64,000 bases of DNA from Saturnia japonica (GCA_033032175.1 CM065331.1:6262370-6326369); one strand, 5' to 3'. Shown: positions 9,647 through 19,703, counted from the first letter of the stretch. Notes: a model not told the origin generated them from the sequence alone. Numbers and translations: made by a program.

Positions 9647-12600
9647 CTGTGAAAAGATAACTTTGAAATACATTTTTTTTTTAGCTTCATTTCAGTTTTA
9701 ATGTAATCTTATAAGACTACAAACTTCAAATCTCTCCAATGAACATGTGTGTGAAGGACAACATCGCGATGAAATCATAGAATGGTTGTAGGGTATTTTG
9801 TAATGACCGCCTGGCAAGTTGAAAATCTATTGCCGAGCACATTTATGTGCGTTTCAGCAGCTGCACTTAAAAGCCCGATTCCTCACTAAAAGTGTCATAA
9901 TCTTGGGCGACATCGTCACTTAAAATCAGGTGAAATTGTTGCCATAACGAAAAAAAAAAATATTATAAGGGTGCAAAAAGATAAGTTTATAAAATCAAGA
10001 TCAAATTGAAAATCAAAATCAAAAAACCTCCAATTGATAGTTCGTGATCACTTCTAACTTATAATATACTTAATTACCTGGTTATATTTGCGTCACATTT
10101 TCCCGCAACAATTGGTTTTAAACATTGCGATGGGGGCTCTGAAAATTATATAGAATGCTTATTTATATTATATGTTTCTTTTAATTCGCGATGGTCGAAT
10201 ATTAGGAATAATGGAATAACAATATAGTGTTCCCCGATTACAAAGTTGACAAACAAGCGGACGGCCCTCCTGATGGTAACAGGTTACCATAGCCTATGAA
10301 GGTTCGTAACACATACCTATCACGCCTGTATTCCCCGAAGGGTTAGGCAGAGGTGTACTAATTGTACACCCACAATTCGCCGAGTATGTTTTTTGGTCCC
10401 ATGTAATGGGGGCGAGCCTATTTACCATTAATCGGGCACGAAACCAAACTCCGAACTGCTACTGAGAATTTCATAGGAAAAACCCAATAACACTTTGCTC
10501 GACCAGGGATTCGAACCCAGGACCTCGCTCATAGCAGTCGCGCTCACGACCACTAGGCTAATGAGGCTAACGTAACACCAGAGGTACAACTTAAGCGTTT
10601 CTGACATTGAATGATCATTCCCCAATAAGCTCTGAACTCCCTACTCACCGCGGGAACACAATATAACTATTTAGCTGCAATTTTCTGTAGGGCGGAGGTC
10701 TTGAAGGTATTTCACCGGTCGTGATGCACCAAGTAGAAAAAAACTCTTAAATTAAAAACTTCCCTTAGCCCTACCTACTTCTTTTAAAAATGTCGTTTAA
10801 CGATGAACATCTTGAGAAATACACTGTACAATACAATACAATACAATACAATACAATACAATACAATGTAAAATATTACAATTGTACAAATGTACAAACT
10901 GACACAACTGATGCCATGCGTTTCAATCAATAGCTTCGGTGCCCTCAAGCGAAAGCGGGCACTGATGCATTGGATCTAAACAGGTTTTAATACTTTCAAA
11001 AATTTTGTAGCTATCATCATCATGATCAAAAAATCAATGTCGACTCAGTGGTGGCGTCAATCTATGTGAGTTCGAATCCCTGCAATGAGCCTAAGTTTTT
11101 ATGTTATGACTTACTAGGACATGCCATCTTGGTACACTCAGCATGTCCAGACGTGCACGAGCAAGTGTTGCAATCATCCTTCCACGTCGTGCCCGGAGCA
11201 CAAGTCCTATACGGATCTGGAAATAACCACATCTATATTATTATTAGCTTATAAAAATTGGAAACCTTTTCTCCATTAATTCGTATCTTATTTCTGCTGA
11301 ACCAATCTGAGCATACATAAACGCAGCTACTCTCCTCAGAGCTCAGTCAGAATGTTCTCGAAACGATAAATAATGTTAAGGAACATTCCATCAAAAATTA
11401 TTTCGCTTCGCGTGTTTTTTTAATCGTTCGCTTAAAGGGAATGGAGTTTTTAGGGTGTTACCAGTCACTATTGAGTTCGGTTGACCAGTAAGGTAAATAG
11501 TTGAGTATTGTGAGAGACACATTGGTCACAAAAGTGTTAAAGTTTTGCTATTTTTAATGCAAATTTGAAGACGATTTCAATGGAGTTTCGAAAATTTCTA
11601 TTATAGGCATTACGGAGCAGTGTTTACTAGTTACTTACGTTAAGCTTGTAACTAAGTCAGTGTTCATTCTATACGTTGGTTAGATCTAAGAGCCAAATGT
11701 CCAGGAACATTAGACATGTTTTGTTATATGCATATTTTTAGTTTTGGATTGTATTTAGTATATTTTGGAACACATTGGTGTTGATTATGGTTTAGGTTGA
11801 TAGAGGTTTGGTCTCCGATTATAACGCTATCTCTCATTAAATGGTAAGGTTACATGATCCAATTTAGTTGGTAATCCAACCTAAAATTTACAGGGTATTT
11901 TGCTTACGATCCATCCCACTGAGTATAAAGTGTCAATAGGTGTTCCTTTGGGTACCTCAGATCCCTGCTTAGTAGCAACCTCAATACAATGTGTTTCTCC
12001 GTCACTTCATATTGTCTTGGCATATTCATATTCATATTGAATCAAGATTTGGCGATAGCGCGGCGATAACTCTAAATGGATTTTCATTTCATATTTGATC
12101 GCAAATATGTCACTAATTGCTATAATGGACAGTGTAGGTTCAGTAACAAATGCGCTGTCAGAAAGGTCTATTGTGTTTGAGTCAAGGGTCCTGCAAATAA
12201 GGATTCCGACAACGCTGCTTACAACAAGCCACCAAATCATTTCAGAGGGCTTACAATAGAACGAATATCCAGTGCGTCATCCGTTTTCACCAGAAACTAG
12301 TGGAGCATCCGACTACATATTGAAGCTATATAGTAGAATCTAGCCAAATCCGTATGCTGAAGTAGGTATGGTATGGCTGTAGTATCATATTGGCAAATAG
12401 TATTAAAAAAATACTTAGCATTAGTTTTCCTTTGGCTGTCGCTCTCTGGCCAAAATCCTGTCTACCCACATGATTTAGGACTAGTTGATGTATTTCGCTT
12501 AAGTTGCTTAGCGATAATTTTATACTTGACTCTTATAGTATTTGACAACCCTTTGAAAAGTAATAGATTGTTAATTTAATATGCTTAAAAAAATAACATA

Positions 12601-15600
12601 CCATGTTCATCTCCTACACACATTGCACGAGTGCACCCTGGCTTTCCATCAATAGTACACATGCAATTGTTGCATTGGCTTCTCCAAGAGCTCCCAGGTT
12701 TACATAGCTTACCAGACGGGAACCCGGCCTCCTTCGGAACTGAAAATAATTTCATCGTCAAAATTATTTTAACATCTATGGTATATATCCAGAAAATTTT
12801 AATATTTGATAAATTCTTGACGAAAACAAGAAAAGAAGTATTATACGCAAGGATATAATAGTAAAGTCTGTCTCTTTAATTATTGTTCCTCAAAAGTGTT
12901 TTTTTTTTTGTACCAACACTTTATCTCCTTTAATTCTTCATCATAATTAACTTTTCCAATATCATTTTAAAGGTTAAATTAATTAATTTGTTAATTCCAC
13001 GCTATTAACATTACATTGATAAATACTTTAAAACCAACACGCAGATGCGCTATCTATGAACTAACTCTATATTTAACCAACATTTCAGCCGATACATTGT
13101 TTACATTTTTTAATAATATGCGAAATACACGCTAGTAACTCAATTTTATTTCTTTTGAGTTCTATTTCTCTTTCTTTTTATTTCCACGAGAGCAATTACG
13201 ATATTGCATATTATTTTCTCGATAGCTTCTAGTGATCACTCCTCGAATGCAGAGTAAAATTTAGACAGTTCTTTAATTTAGTAAGACAGATCGTGGATCC
13301 CAATAGTTTGCAACGGAATACCTGTACAGCGACGAACTAAATTGAAGAATGATCGCGAACAAAAAGTAAAAGCAATTGTATGAAACAGTTGACTAATGAT
13401 GATATTGGCATAAAAACGATAGCAGTCAATTTGGATATTCTATGGTTAAAGAACGTAGATAATATCTGTAAGACGTCAAGTGAGATTTGACGTTAAAAGG
13501 CAAGAAATTCAAAATACATTTAAAATTGCTCATTTAAGCCGCATAAAAAAAATTGCAAAACAAATACAAAATTCATTTATAAAGTTGCTTACTTATACTA
13601 TATTGCTATATTATATTATATAATAAACCGGAAAAGTATTTTATTTGTCGGTTTCTTTATGATTATGTTTATGATTAATCCTTTTTGTGTATGATGAGTA
13701 GGGCCCGGATTAATATGTAAATACATATTTTTAATTTACACGATTTTCGTTCTGCAATGAATTCTCTACATCAATTATCGTGTTTGGATCGTTGAAAAAA
13801 AAATTTTTATTTTCCATATTTTTGCATATTTGAAGAATAAGTACATATTTTAGAAAAAAATATCACAATCATCCATATTTTCAATAAAAATATCATAGAA
13901 CATGAATCAGTTCACAAAAATAGGTATAATTTGTAGGTGTTTGCATTTGGCGCTACTACATGGCCGCGTGGCGCTCTCTCGTGTCGACCGTATATAGGTT
14001 TTTGCGTTTCATTCTGCATTCCCTGTCCCCGCCACCCGCGCTGGCTAGTACCGCGGTGCGGGGGGAGGACACTCGTCAGTCGTTAGTCCGCAGTCGTCCG
14101 TCGCTCAGTAAGGCTAAGGCGACGAATCTATATTCTATACGTACGTGCCGTGTTGAGCTGCTTGCATTGTATTTTTACGTACTCACCTACTACTACTGTC
14201 TACCAATTTAATTTATCATGCCTAAGGATAAACAACCATTGCGGTTAAAATTGAAAAAATATATTGAAGATTTTCCAAGCCAATCGCTAAGTACAGACGG
14301 AAAAGTACTATATTGTAATGTCTGTGAAAAATCTATTTCGTCTGAGCAGCGTTTTTAATATCGCAACATGTATCTACTGCAAAACATAAGGCAAATAATA
14401 CGAGGAAGAATAAATTCAACAACAATTTTTTACTGATGCAATGGCAAGTACTTCTCAAAGTTGTACTTTCTCGAATGAATTGTGTTATGCTATGATATGT
14501 GCGGACATACCTTTATGGAAATTAAACAATCCGACATAAAAATTTCTTAGAAAAATACTCAGGCAAACGTATTCCCAATGAATCCACACTTAGAAAAAAA
14601 TATAATACGTAAGCAATATTTATGAAGATTGTTTAGCTAAAATTCGTGAAGATATACAAGATGGCCCCATATGGGTTGCAATAGATGAAACTACAGACGC
14701 ACAACGTCGTTGCATAGGAAACGTGATTATCGGACGTCTATTTGAAGACAGACCCAGCAAATCCTATTTATTGGCGTTTGAAGAACTTCCGAAATGTAAC
14801 CACCAGACATCAGCAAAGCTTTTTAATGATGCTATGAGTGATTTGTGGCCTGATAGAGTTAAACATGAACGAGTTTTCTTGTTACTTACTGATGCTGCTC
14901 CATATATGGTGAAAGCTGCAGAGGCTCTTAAAGTTTTATATACTAAAATGATTCACGTAACCTGCTTGGCACATGGTGTAAATAGGTTAGCCGAATGCAT
15001 AAGGTTCCAGTTTAAAAATGTTGATAGTTTGGTATCAAATGTGAAGAAAATCTTTCTAAAAGCACCGAGCAGGATCTCCAAATTTAAAGAGATGTATCCC
15101 GGAATACCTTTGCCACCAGAGCCAGTGCTGACACGCTGGGGTACATGGCTAACAGCGGTTTATTACTACGCCGAGCATTTTAATGAAATTAGAACAATTA
15201 TATCTCAATTGGATGACGATTCTGCAAGTATTTTAGACTCAAAAGAATTTCTTCAAGATGAGACTCTCTATAACGATTTGGTCTACATAAAAAGCAATTA
15301 TTGCTTTTTAACACACAAGTTACAAGCATTAGAAAATCCTTCAACACCATTGAATGAAAACCTAAAGATTATTGAAGAAATTGAAAAAAAAGTTTCTGAA
15401 GCGGAAGGCCCCGTTGCTGAAGTGGCTAAACAAAAACTAAAGCATGTTTTGGAAAAAAATAAAGGATTTAATACACTAAAAGAAATTAACAAAATGCTGT
15501 GCGGTAGTTTTGATGGCACTGTAGACGTGGCTTACACGGTTCCCGAATTATGCAGGTTTATGTATGCTCCAGTCACATCATGCGACGTGGAAAGATCATT

Positions 15601-18600
15601 CAGCCAATATAAAGCTATATTTAGACCAAATCGTCAGAGTTTTAATTTTGAAAATTTAAAGATGCACGTTATTGTGTACTGCAACCAATTTAATAAAGCA
15701 AATGTAGGGGAAGTTGAATAAAACTATTTGATTAATTATTTTACTGTTATTTTACTATTACAACAGTAAATAATTTTTCTCAATAAAGAATGTTTGAAAT
15801 GAAACGTATACTCAATATTTTTTCCATATTTTTGATTTTTTGGTCCATATTATATGTACATATTTTTTATTTTTTAGTACATATTAATCCGGGCCCTAAT
15901 GATGAGGAATAGTAAGTATTGCCTATCTATAATTAGACTACAACTCTCAATTAGCCTTAAATATTGATTTTTGTTAAGTAAACCGGAAGTGGAAGCTTTC
16001 CTTGCAGGTTAAACATGTCGGGTATTCTGATTTTCTTGAGAAAATTACATGTTCAGTACTTTCCTTTATTTTCTTTAAGCTATGAATATTTAGGTGTCCC
16101 ATTCTTTGGTTCCATAGGTAAAAATCTTATTCTTCAATATCGGGCATGCATGCATAAGCTTTTCCAGCTATATTAATCCGGTACATGCTGTTGACAATAT
16201 TAGCAGTTGCTACTATCTGATTTTTATTATTCATAATAATACAGCTTGTTTTATCTAATTTTACTTGACCACCACTTTTGATAGTAAGACATACGGATAG
16301 TAGATTGGATTGCAATAACTGTATCATTATATATATCTAACTTCACTCGTCCCAAGCATTGCGCAGACAAATCTTTATTGTTTGTCATTCTTATGTTCTG
16401 CATGATAGAAGTAATCTGTTTTTAAAGTAGACTCCTATGCTTAATCATGTGTGGAAATGCACCAGAACTCACATAACGAGCATATTCTTGGGTGGAAGTC
16501 GCTACAGACACAGCAGCATAAGACGAATGTTTGATTTTTGTGGTGTATTCTTACATTTAGACATACAGTCTGGTCTTTTATGACCATGTTTATTGAGAGT
16601 GTAGCAGCGTGGACCTTTAGCTGTAAATCTTTTTCTGGTTTTCTAACATCCTGTAATAATTTTTCTTTGACATCATTTCAAGATATTTTTATTCTAGAGC
16701 TTTTAATAGCCATTATCATTAGCTGTTAGGAGTCAGGTAGACCAGAGAGCAGCAGTGTGCTTAGCCATTGACGCTTAAGCCTAACGCTTTTATATTTGCG
16801 GGCGGAACTAATTATTTTTTTCACAAATTCCTCTACATTTTGACATTTAGTTAACGTGGTGTTACTGAGATGACGCAGCAAACAAACTCAGTGTATCAAC
16901 CTCGACTCGTCAATACCGGGAAACAAGCTTTAAAATTATATGTGAATCATTAGTTGTGATGAAGACTAAAGGGAGATATGGTGTCGTCACAAAAAACATC
17001 TTTGAGAAATAATATATAGTATCCAACTAAACTCATCAAAGAAGTCTAAGCAACATGTACTAATTTAAATTTTAGGATGGTTCTTCACATTATAACGTTG
17101 TATTTTATTTTTAAAATAATATCTTTGGGTTCTATGATGTAAAAATAACAGCTGTTGTCTTTAACTAAACTTTTTTCTTACAAAATGAAATTTCTAAAGA
17201 AAATATATTTATTGTGAAAGAATAGAACAATTTAATACAAAGTATGGGCTCCTCTGCTATTCAGAACTTGTCGGCAACGATTATTCATTGAATTAATGAG
17301 ACTGTTTATGTCATCTTGCGGTATTTGCCCCCAATGGAATTGTAGCAAATCCTTCAGCTGTTGGGTTGTTGTCGCTCCGTCCAAGTCTTTCAAAACACCT
17401 CCATGGAGCATGTCCCATGCGTGCTCGATGGGGTTGAGATCTGGCGATTGTGCAGGCCAGTGCAATACCCGGATGTTCTCTGTTGCAAAGTATTCAGTGG
17501 TTCGCCGAGCTCTATGTGAACGCGCATTGTCATGCATTAACCTAAAATCGGAGCCAAAGGTTTATGCAAATGGGTAGACATAATAATAATAATAATGGTA
17601 GACATAGGTCTTAGAATATCTTCAATGTAATTTTCAGCATTAATGTTTCCATTTACAAAAACGAGCTCAGTTCGCCTGTTCTTCATAATACCCGCCCATA
17701 ACATAACTGTTGAGCCGCTGTATGGATGAACTTCCTGAACACACCTGAGCCTTTCAGTATTTCCGGGCCGACGATACACTCGCACCCTTCTTGTATCAGG
17801 CTTAAACCCGAATCGCGACTCATCGGAAAACATAATTTTATCCCATTGTTCCTGGGTCTATGTTATGCGTTCTCTACACCATTTATATCGACGAGCGCGA
17901 TTCCCGTGACGTATCGGTGGGCACCTGATTGGGCGTCGAGCTCGTAGGCCGTACTCATGCAGTCGATTTCGTACAGTTTGAGGACTTACATCAACACCAC
18001 TTGAAATTTGTAGCCTCAAACTTATCTCTCGAGCGGTTAACATCGGCTGGCGTCTTGCAGTCAGTTGTATGTACCGGTCTTGCCGAGTGGTTGTACTCAT
18101 TTTACGGCCTGGATGCTGTTCAGCGGGTTCTCCTGTATTATTGTAGCGCTGCCAAAGACGACAAATAACACTTCTATGAATGACAAAATGTCGAGATACC
18201 TGAGATTGATTACTTCCCGCTTGCAATATCCCTACAGCTCTTTGCATTTCATCTGCCATCAAATGACGTCGCTTCATGACGTAAAGAATATCTAACAATT
18301 CAATTTTGTCGCTAACTTTATTTAAATGGTTGGTAAAATTATAATATCAAGACTAAACGTAGCAATTAAAACGCACTTAAATTCAAAAAAATTCGCAGTC
18401 ATTTGAATTTTATGAAAAAACAAAACATAATCAAATATTTTTTTTTACAACCAGCCAGTATGTCAATAATAACAAAAAAGTTTACTTACCTACGCACTTT
18501 GTTTGAGTAAATATTTAGAAATTAATTAATACAAATGGAAAAATTTGTAATATTACGCATGTTGCTTAGATTTTTTTGATGTGTGTACATTATGATATGT

Positions 18601-18726
18601 ATGAAATATTTGAGAATCACCTCAGTCTAAATAATATAAAAATGAAATAAATAAAAATAGTTTATTACCTTCAGCACTACAAATAACAGCGGTGAGAACA
18701 ATTAATAAAACCACAAATTTCGACAT
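9529..18726 (-). CDS. Secreted two-pacifastin plus Kunitz protease inhibitor (5 exons)
   Basis: The spliced CDS is the minus strand of 18669-18726, 12602-12739, 11115-11216, 10078-10138 and 9529-9646: 477 nt, 158 residues. All introns are GT-AG; phases are 1,1,1,2 and match at every junction. Residues 1-18 are a signal peptide ([18 protein letters not shown]). Residues 32-60 and 71-98 are pacifastin domains with the array C-x9-CN-x-C-x-C-x(2-3)-G-x3-CT-x3-C. Residues 105-155 are a complete Kunitz domain (six Cys, YGGCGGN, NNF). By family knowledge the pacifastin P1 residues are R57 and K95, suggesting trypsin-like targets; the Kunitz P1 is D115, which is unusual. There are 18 cysteines, so nine disulfides are expected. 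The likely role is secreted inhibition of serine proteases (immunity, cuticle or silk); the target is unknown. Additional exons in the 5.9-kb intron 1 cannot be excluded, though phases need none. Confidence 0.85.
9740..9960 (+). mobile_element. SINE family B body in intron 4 of the inhibitor gene
   Basis: It contains the phrases aaggacaacatcgcgatga, gcaagttgaaaatctattgc and aaatcaggtgaaattgttgc followed by a poly-A run. These match the 3' two thirds of the full-length copy at 50466-50787. Confidence 0.7.
10078..10138 (-). CDS. Inhibitor exon 4: N-terminal half of the Kunitz domain
   Basis: The acceptor is ataattttcag and the donor is AG|gtaatt. The 61-nt exon encodes [19 protein letters not shown] plus the first two bases of an Arg codon. 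The spacing C-x8-C and the GKC.A.I.R pattern align with BPTI residues 5-20. The residue after the second Cys (P1) is Asp. Confidence 0.85.
10258..10740 (+). repeat. Interspersed repeat family E, split by a SINE
   Basis: The left part (acggccctcctgatggtaac, tagcctatgaagg) ends at 10312. The right part resumes at about 10571 (cgtaacaccaga, then ctccctactcaccgcgggaa, tattctgtaggg-like and ttcaccggtcg). Other copies are near 26.3, 30.2, 40.5 and 46.5 kb. It has no coding potential. Confidence 0.7.
10313..10570 (-). mobile_element. tRNA-derived SINE family A with 8-bp target duplication
   Basis: The 258-bp insertion sits between two copies of cgtaacac (10305-10312 and 10571-10578) inside repeat family E. 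The minus strand has the tRNA-like head with B box gggttcgaatccctggtcga and the family A body. The duplication and the interrupted host repeat show retroposition directly. Confidence 0.85.
10827..10868 (+). repeat. Pentanucleotide microsatellite (acaat)n
   Basis: About eight perfect units of acaat lie in intron 3 of the inhibitor gene. Confidence 0.95.
11046..11104 (+). mobile_element. SINE family B head fragment beside exon 3 donor
   Basis: It contains gtgagttcgaatccctgcaa, the B-box region of SINE B, and 'gagcctaagttttt'. It ends about 10 bp from the exon 3 splice donor at 11114. Confidence 0.65.
11115..11216 (-). CDS. Inhibitor exon 3: second pacifastin domain
   Basis: The acceptor is ggttatttccag and the donor is A|gtaagt. 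The exon is 102 nt and again symmetric phase 1. It encodes [22 protein letters not shown] and CTKMACP. The predicted P1 is Lys. A SINE fragment begins about 10 bp beyond the donor. Confidence 0.87.
11881..12240 (-). pseudogene. Unrecognised secreted-type frame with one in-frame stop
   Basis: From ATG at 12240 the frame encodes a hydrophobic N-terminus ([17 protein letters not shown]), then a 60-residue segment including [23 protein letters not shown] at 12007-12009 interrupts it. Reading on in the same frame gives 41 further sense codons ([35 protein letters not shown]) before TAG at 11881. I do not recognise the family. It could be a decayed secreted or envelope-like protein, or an exon with chance extension. 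It lies within intron 2 of the inhibitor gene on the same strand. Confidence 0.3.
12241..12601. other. Intron 2 remainder, unassigned
   Basis: It includes a 68-codon plus-strand frame (12373-12579) with no recognisable motif. I see nothing else. Confidence 0.35.
12602..12739 (-). CDS. Inhibitor exon 2: first pacifastin domain
   Basis: The acceptor is attattttcag and the donor is G|gtatgt. The exon is 138 nt, phase 1 on both sides, so it is a symmetric shuffling unit. It encodes [16 protein letters not shown], a TIDGKPG linker and CTRAMC. The Arg after CT is the predicted reactive-site P1. Confidence 0.85.
12740..13690. other. Left part of intron 1, unassigned
   Basis: AT-rich sequence lies between exon 2 and the hAT element. 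I looked for CNxCxC or Kunitz-like patterns on both strands and found none. Confidence 0.4.
13699..15898 (+). mobile_element. hAT DNA transposon, 2,200 bp, with 8-bp target duplication
   Basis: The ends are inverted repeats: tagggcccggattaatatgt at the left and acatattaatccgggcccta at the right. They are flanked on both sides by atgatgag (13691-13698 and 15899-15906), the 8-bp duplication typical of hAT elements. The perfect duplication suggests a fairly recent insertion. The element carries one broken transposase gene on the plus strand and sits in intron 1 of the inhibitor gene, antisense to it. Confidence 0.95.
14218..15721 (+). pseudogene. hAT transposase, CGGBP1/BED-type N-terminus, broken
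   Basis: ATG at 14218 begins a BED-like zinc-finger segment ([16 protein letters not shown]) that hits a stop at once because a base is missing in a T run near 14350. Further frameshifts and stops follow up to 14605. From about 14606 to the TAA at 15721 the frame is open for 370 codons. The catalytic core is present: [10 protein letters not shown] (first Asp), [10 protein letters not shown] (second Asp), [14 protein letters not shown], and [18 protein letters not shown] (the Glu and the hAT dimerisation signature). The layout, with a short zinc finger and then a compact hAT core, resembles the family that gave rise to vertebrate CGGBP1. Full activity is unlikely because the DNA-binding part is disrupted; internal initiation would give a core lacking it. 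Confidence 0.85.
16127..16725 (-). pseudogene. Ty1/Copia retrotransposon gag-pol remnant
   Basis: The minus strand first gives a zinc-knuckle-like [14 protein letters not shown], in which the second Cys of CCHC is replaced by Leu. After stops it gives [27 protein letters not shown] and [15 protein letters not shown], the Gag-pre-integrase segment of Copia elements (usual phrase NLLSV....F...C.I). No LTRs are visible. It lies in intron 1 of the inhibitor gene. Confidence 0.65.
17030..18585 (-). mobile_element. Tc1-like DNA transposon (DD34E)
   Basis: Terminal inverted repeats match over about 40 bp: catcaaagaagtctaagcaa at 17034 and the inverted partner ending ttgcttagatttttttgatg at 18582. 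Both ends are flanked by TA (17028-17029 and 18586-18587), the Tc1/mariner target. The 1.56-kb element encodes one broken transposase on the minus strand. Its right end lies 83 bp from the splice donor of inhibitor exon 1. Confidence 0.85.
17232..18298 (-). pseudogene. Tc1-like transposase, broken
   Basis: The N-terminal 146 codons (18298 to 17858) hold the paired-type helix-turn-helix region ([20 protein letters not shown], then [19 protein letters not shown]). A TAG at 17858 interrupts the frame just before the catalytic part. Without a frame change the frame resumes as [13 protein letters not shown] (first Asp), with [13 protein letters not shown] following. A (taa)n expansion near 17580-17595, flanked by a duplicated ggtagaca, breaks the frame a second time. 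The final part holds LMHDNARSH (second Asp) and [12 protein letters not shown] (Glu); 34 residues separate them, hence DD34E. It ends at a natural stop at 17232. Confidence 0.88.
18669..18726 (-). CDS. Inhibitor exon 1: start codon and signal peptide
   Basis: ATG at 18724-18726 is preceded by aagaa. The 19 codons encode a hydrophobic leader ending CSAE. The donor is G|gtaata at 18668, phase 1. The right end of the Tc1-like element lies only 83 bp into the following intron. Confidence 0.75.
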
Positions 18727-18894
18727 TTCTTATTATGTTGTGGTCGAAACACAAAAAAATATCGAATACACATGTATACTACAGTCAAGTCATTTAAATA
18801 AATATTCTTATCAAAGAAATACTTAATTAACTTACACTTTATATTAAACATAAAAATATTATCAGAAGTTAATAAACCAAGATAATGTATATCT

Positions 18895-19200
18895 ATACTA
18901 ATACTAGCTGTGCCCCATGGTTTCACCCGTGGTAAATTGATTGACCTACTCTTCACTGTACTAGTTGTTCTAACTTTCCATAGTTTACTAGAGTTTTCCA
19001 GTTTGATTGACGTCCATTGTTACTGCTCTAGTCCTTAGAGTCCTAGCGTGAACCTATATAGCCTATATATAAAACTTTTTTTATAAATAGGCTATAAAAT
19101 CCAAATAAGTACTTTTTTTTTAATATATGACTGGTAGTTTCAGGGATTAACACATTCAAACAAACAAACAAACAACAAAATCAACTATCTCTACTACATA
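18895..19200 (-). repeat. Interspersed repeat, Helitron/RTE-like
   Basis: It starts ctagctgtgccccatggttt and ends with aaacaaacaaacaa and an AT-rich tail. Similar pieces lie near 23.0, 29.1, 30.5 and 45.1 kb. It is upstream of inhibitor exon 1 and probably bounds the promoter. The class is uncertain. Confidence 0.5.
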
Positions 19201-19560
19201 TATTAATAGTACATAATTTGATATATATGTATATTAATAAATGTCTAGTCATGTATGTACATGTAATTATAAATTTCCTGATAGACGTACTATTTAAAGG
19301 ACACTGATCACAAAAGCCCTATGATTTTATTTATCTGTCTGTTTGTATGTTCGCATTTAAGTCAAAAACGGTTTGAGCGATTCTTATGAAATTTTGTATA
19401 CGGGAAGCTTATGTAATTAGTCAATTGATAGGTTATATGTTTTATAGGTTAAGAAGCACATGATCATTGCAGGGATTCGAACTCAGGTCGGAAAATCATT
19501 GTTTTAAATTACAAACTTTTCTTCAAAACATTTTGGCATTATTGATTTGTTTTCTTTTAG
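19201..19560. repeat. Repeat tail plus SINE B scrap
   Basis: 19300-19440 (ctgtctgtttgtatgttcgc, acggtttgagcgattcttat) resembles 34.0-34.2 kb. A SINE B head remnant (cattgcagggattcgaactc, minus) lies at 19467-19486. There is no gene. Confidence 0.4.
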
Positions 19561-19703
19561 TTGCCAACCAACTGCCGTTAGACGTGCAGCCAAGCATAAC
19601 AGTGACTACCAGCGTTCGATTGTTGATCTATCTTTGGCTGTTGTTGTATTCGGATTGTACTGTGGTTACCATCTGACACGAACGTTGCCCAGCTATTTGT
19701 TTT
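19561..19703 (+). other. Candidate terminal exon of an unknown gene
   Basis: A strong acceptor (gatttgttttcttttag) is followed by a 47-codon frame ending TAA: CQPTAVRRAAKHNSDYQRS, then IVDLSLAVVVFGLYCGYHLT, a possible membrane span. I do not recognise it and see no upstream exon. A second frame over the same bases is also open, so chance is quite possible. Confidence 0.2.

Noticed and set aside
9478..9660. 60-codon plus-strand frame
   Set aside because: It is the antisense shadow of the Kunitz exon.
11048..11254. 68-codon plus-strand frame
   Set aside because: Antisense of pacifastin exon 3 plus a SINE fragment.
12631..12858. 75-codon plus-strand frame
   Set aside because: Antisense of pacifastin exon 2 and intron.
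15298..15519. 73-codon minus frame
   Set aside because: Shadow of the hAT transposase.
18702..18956. 84-codon minus frame starting MKSRSIN
   Set aside because: It overlaps inhibitor exon 1 in another frame and reads through repeat sequence upstream. The exon 1 frame gives the signal peptide.
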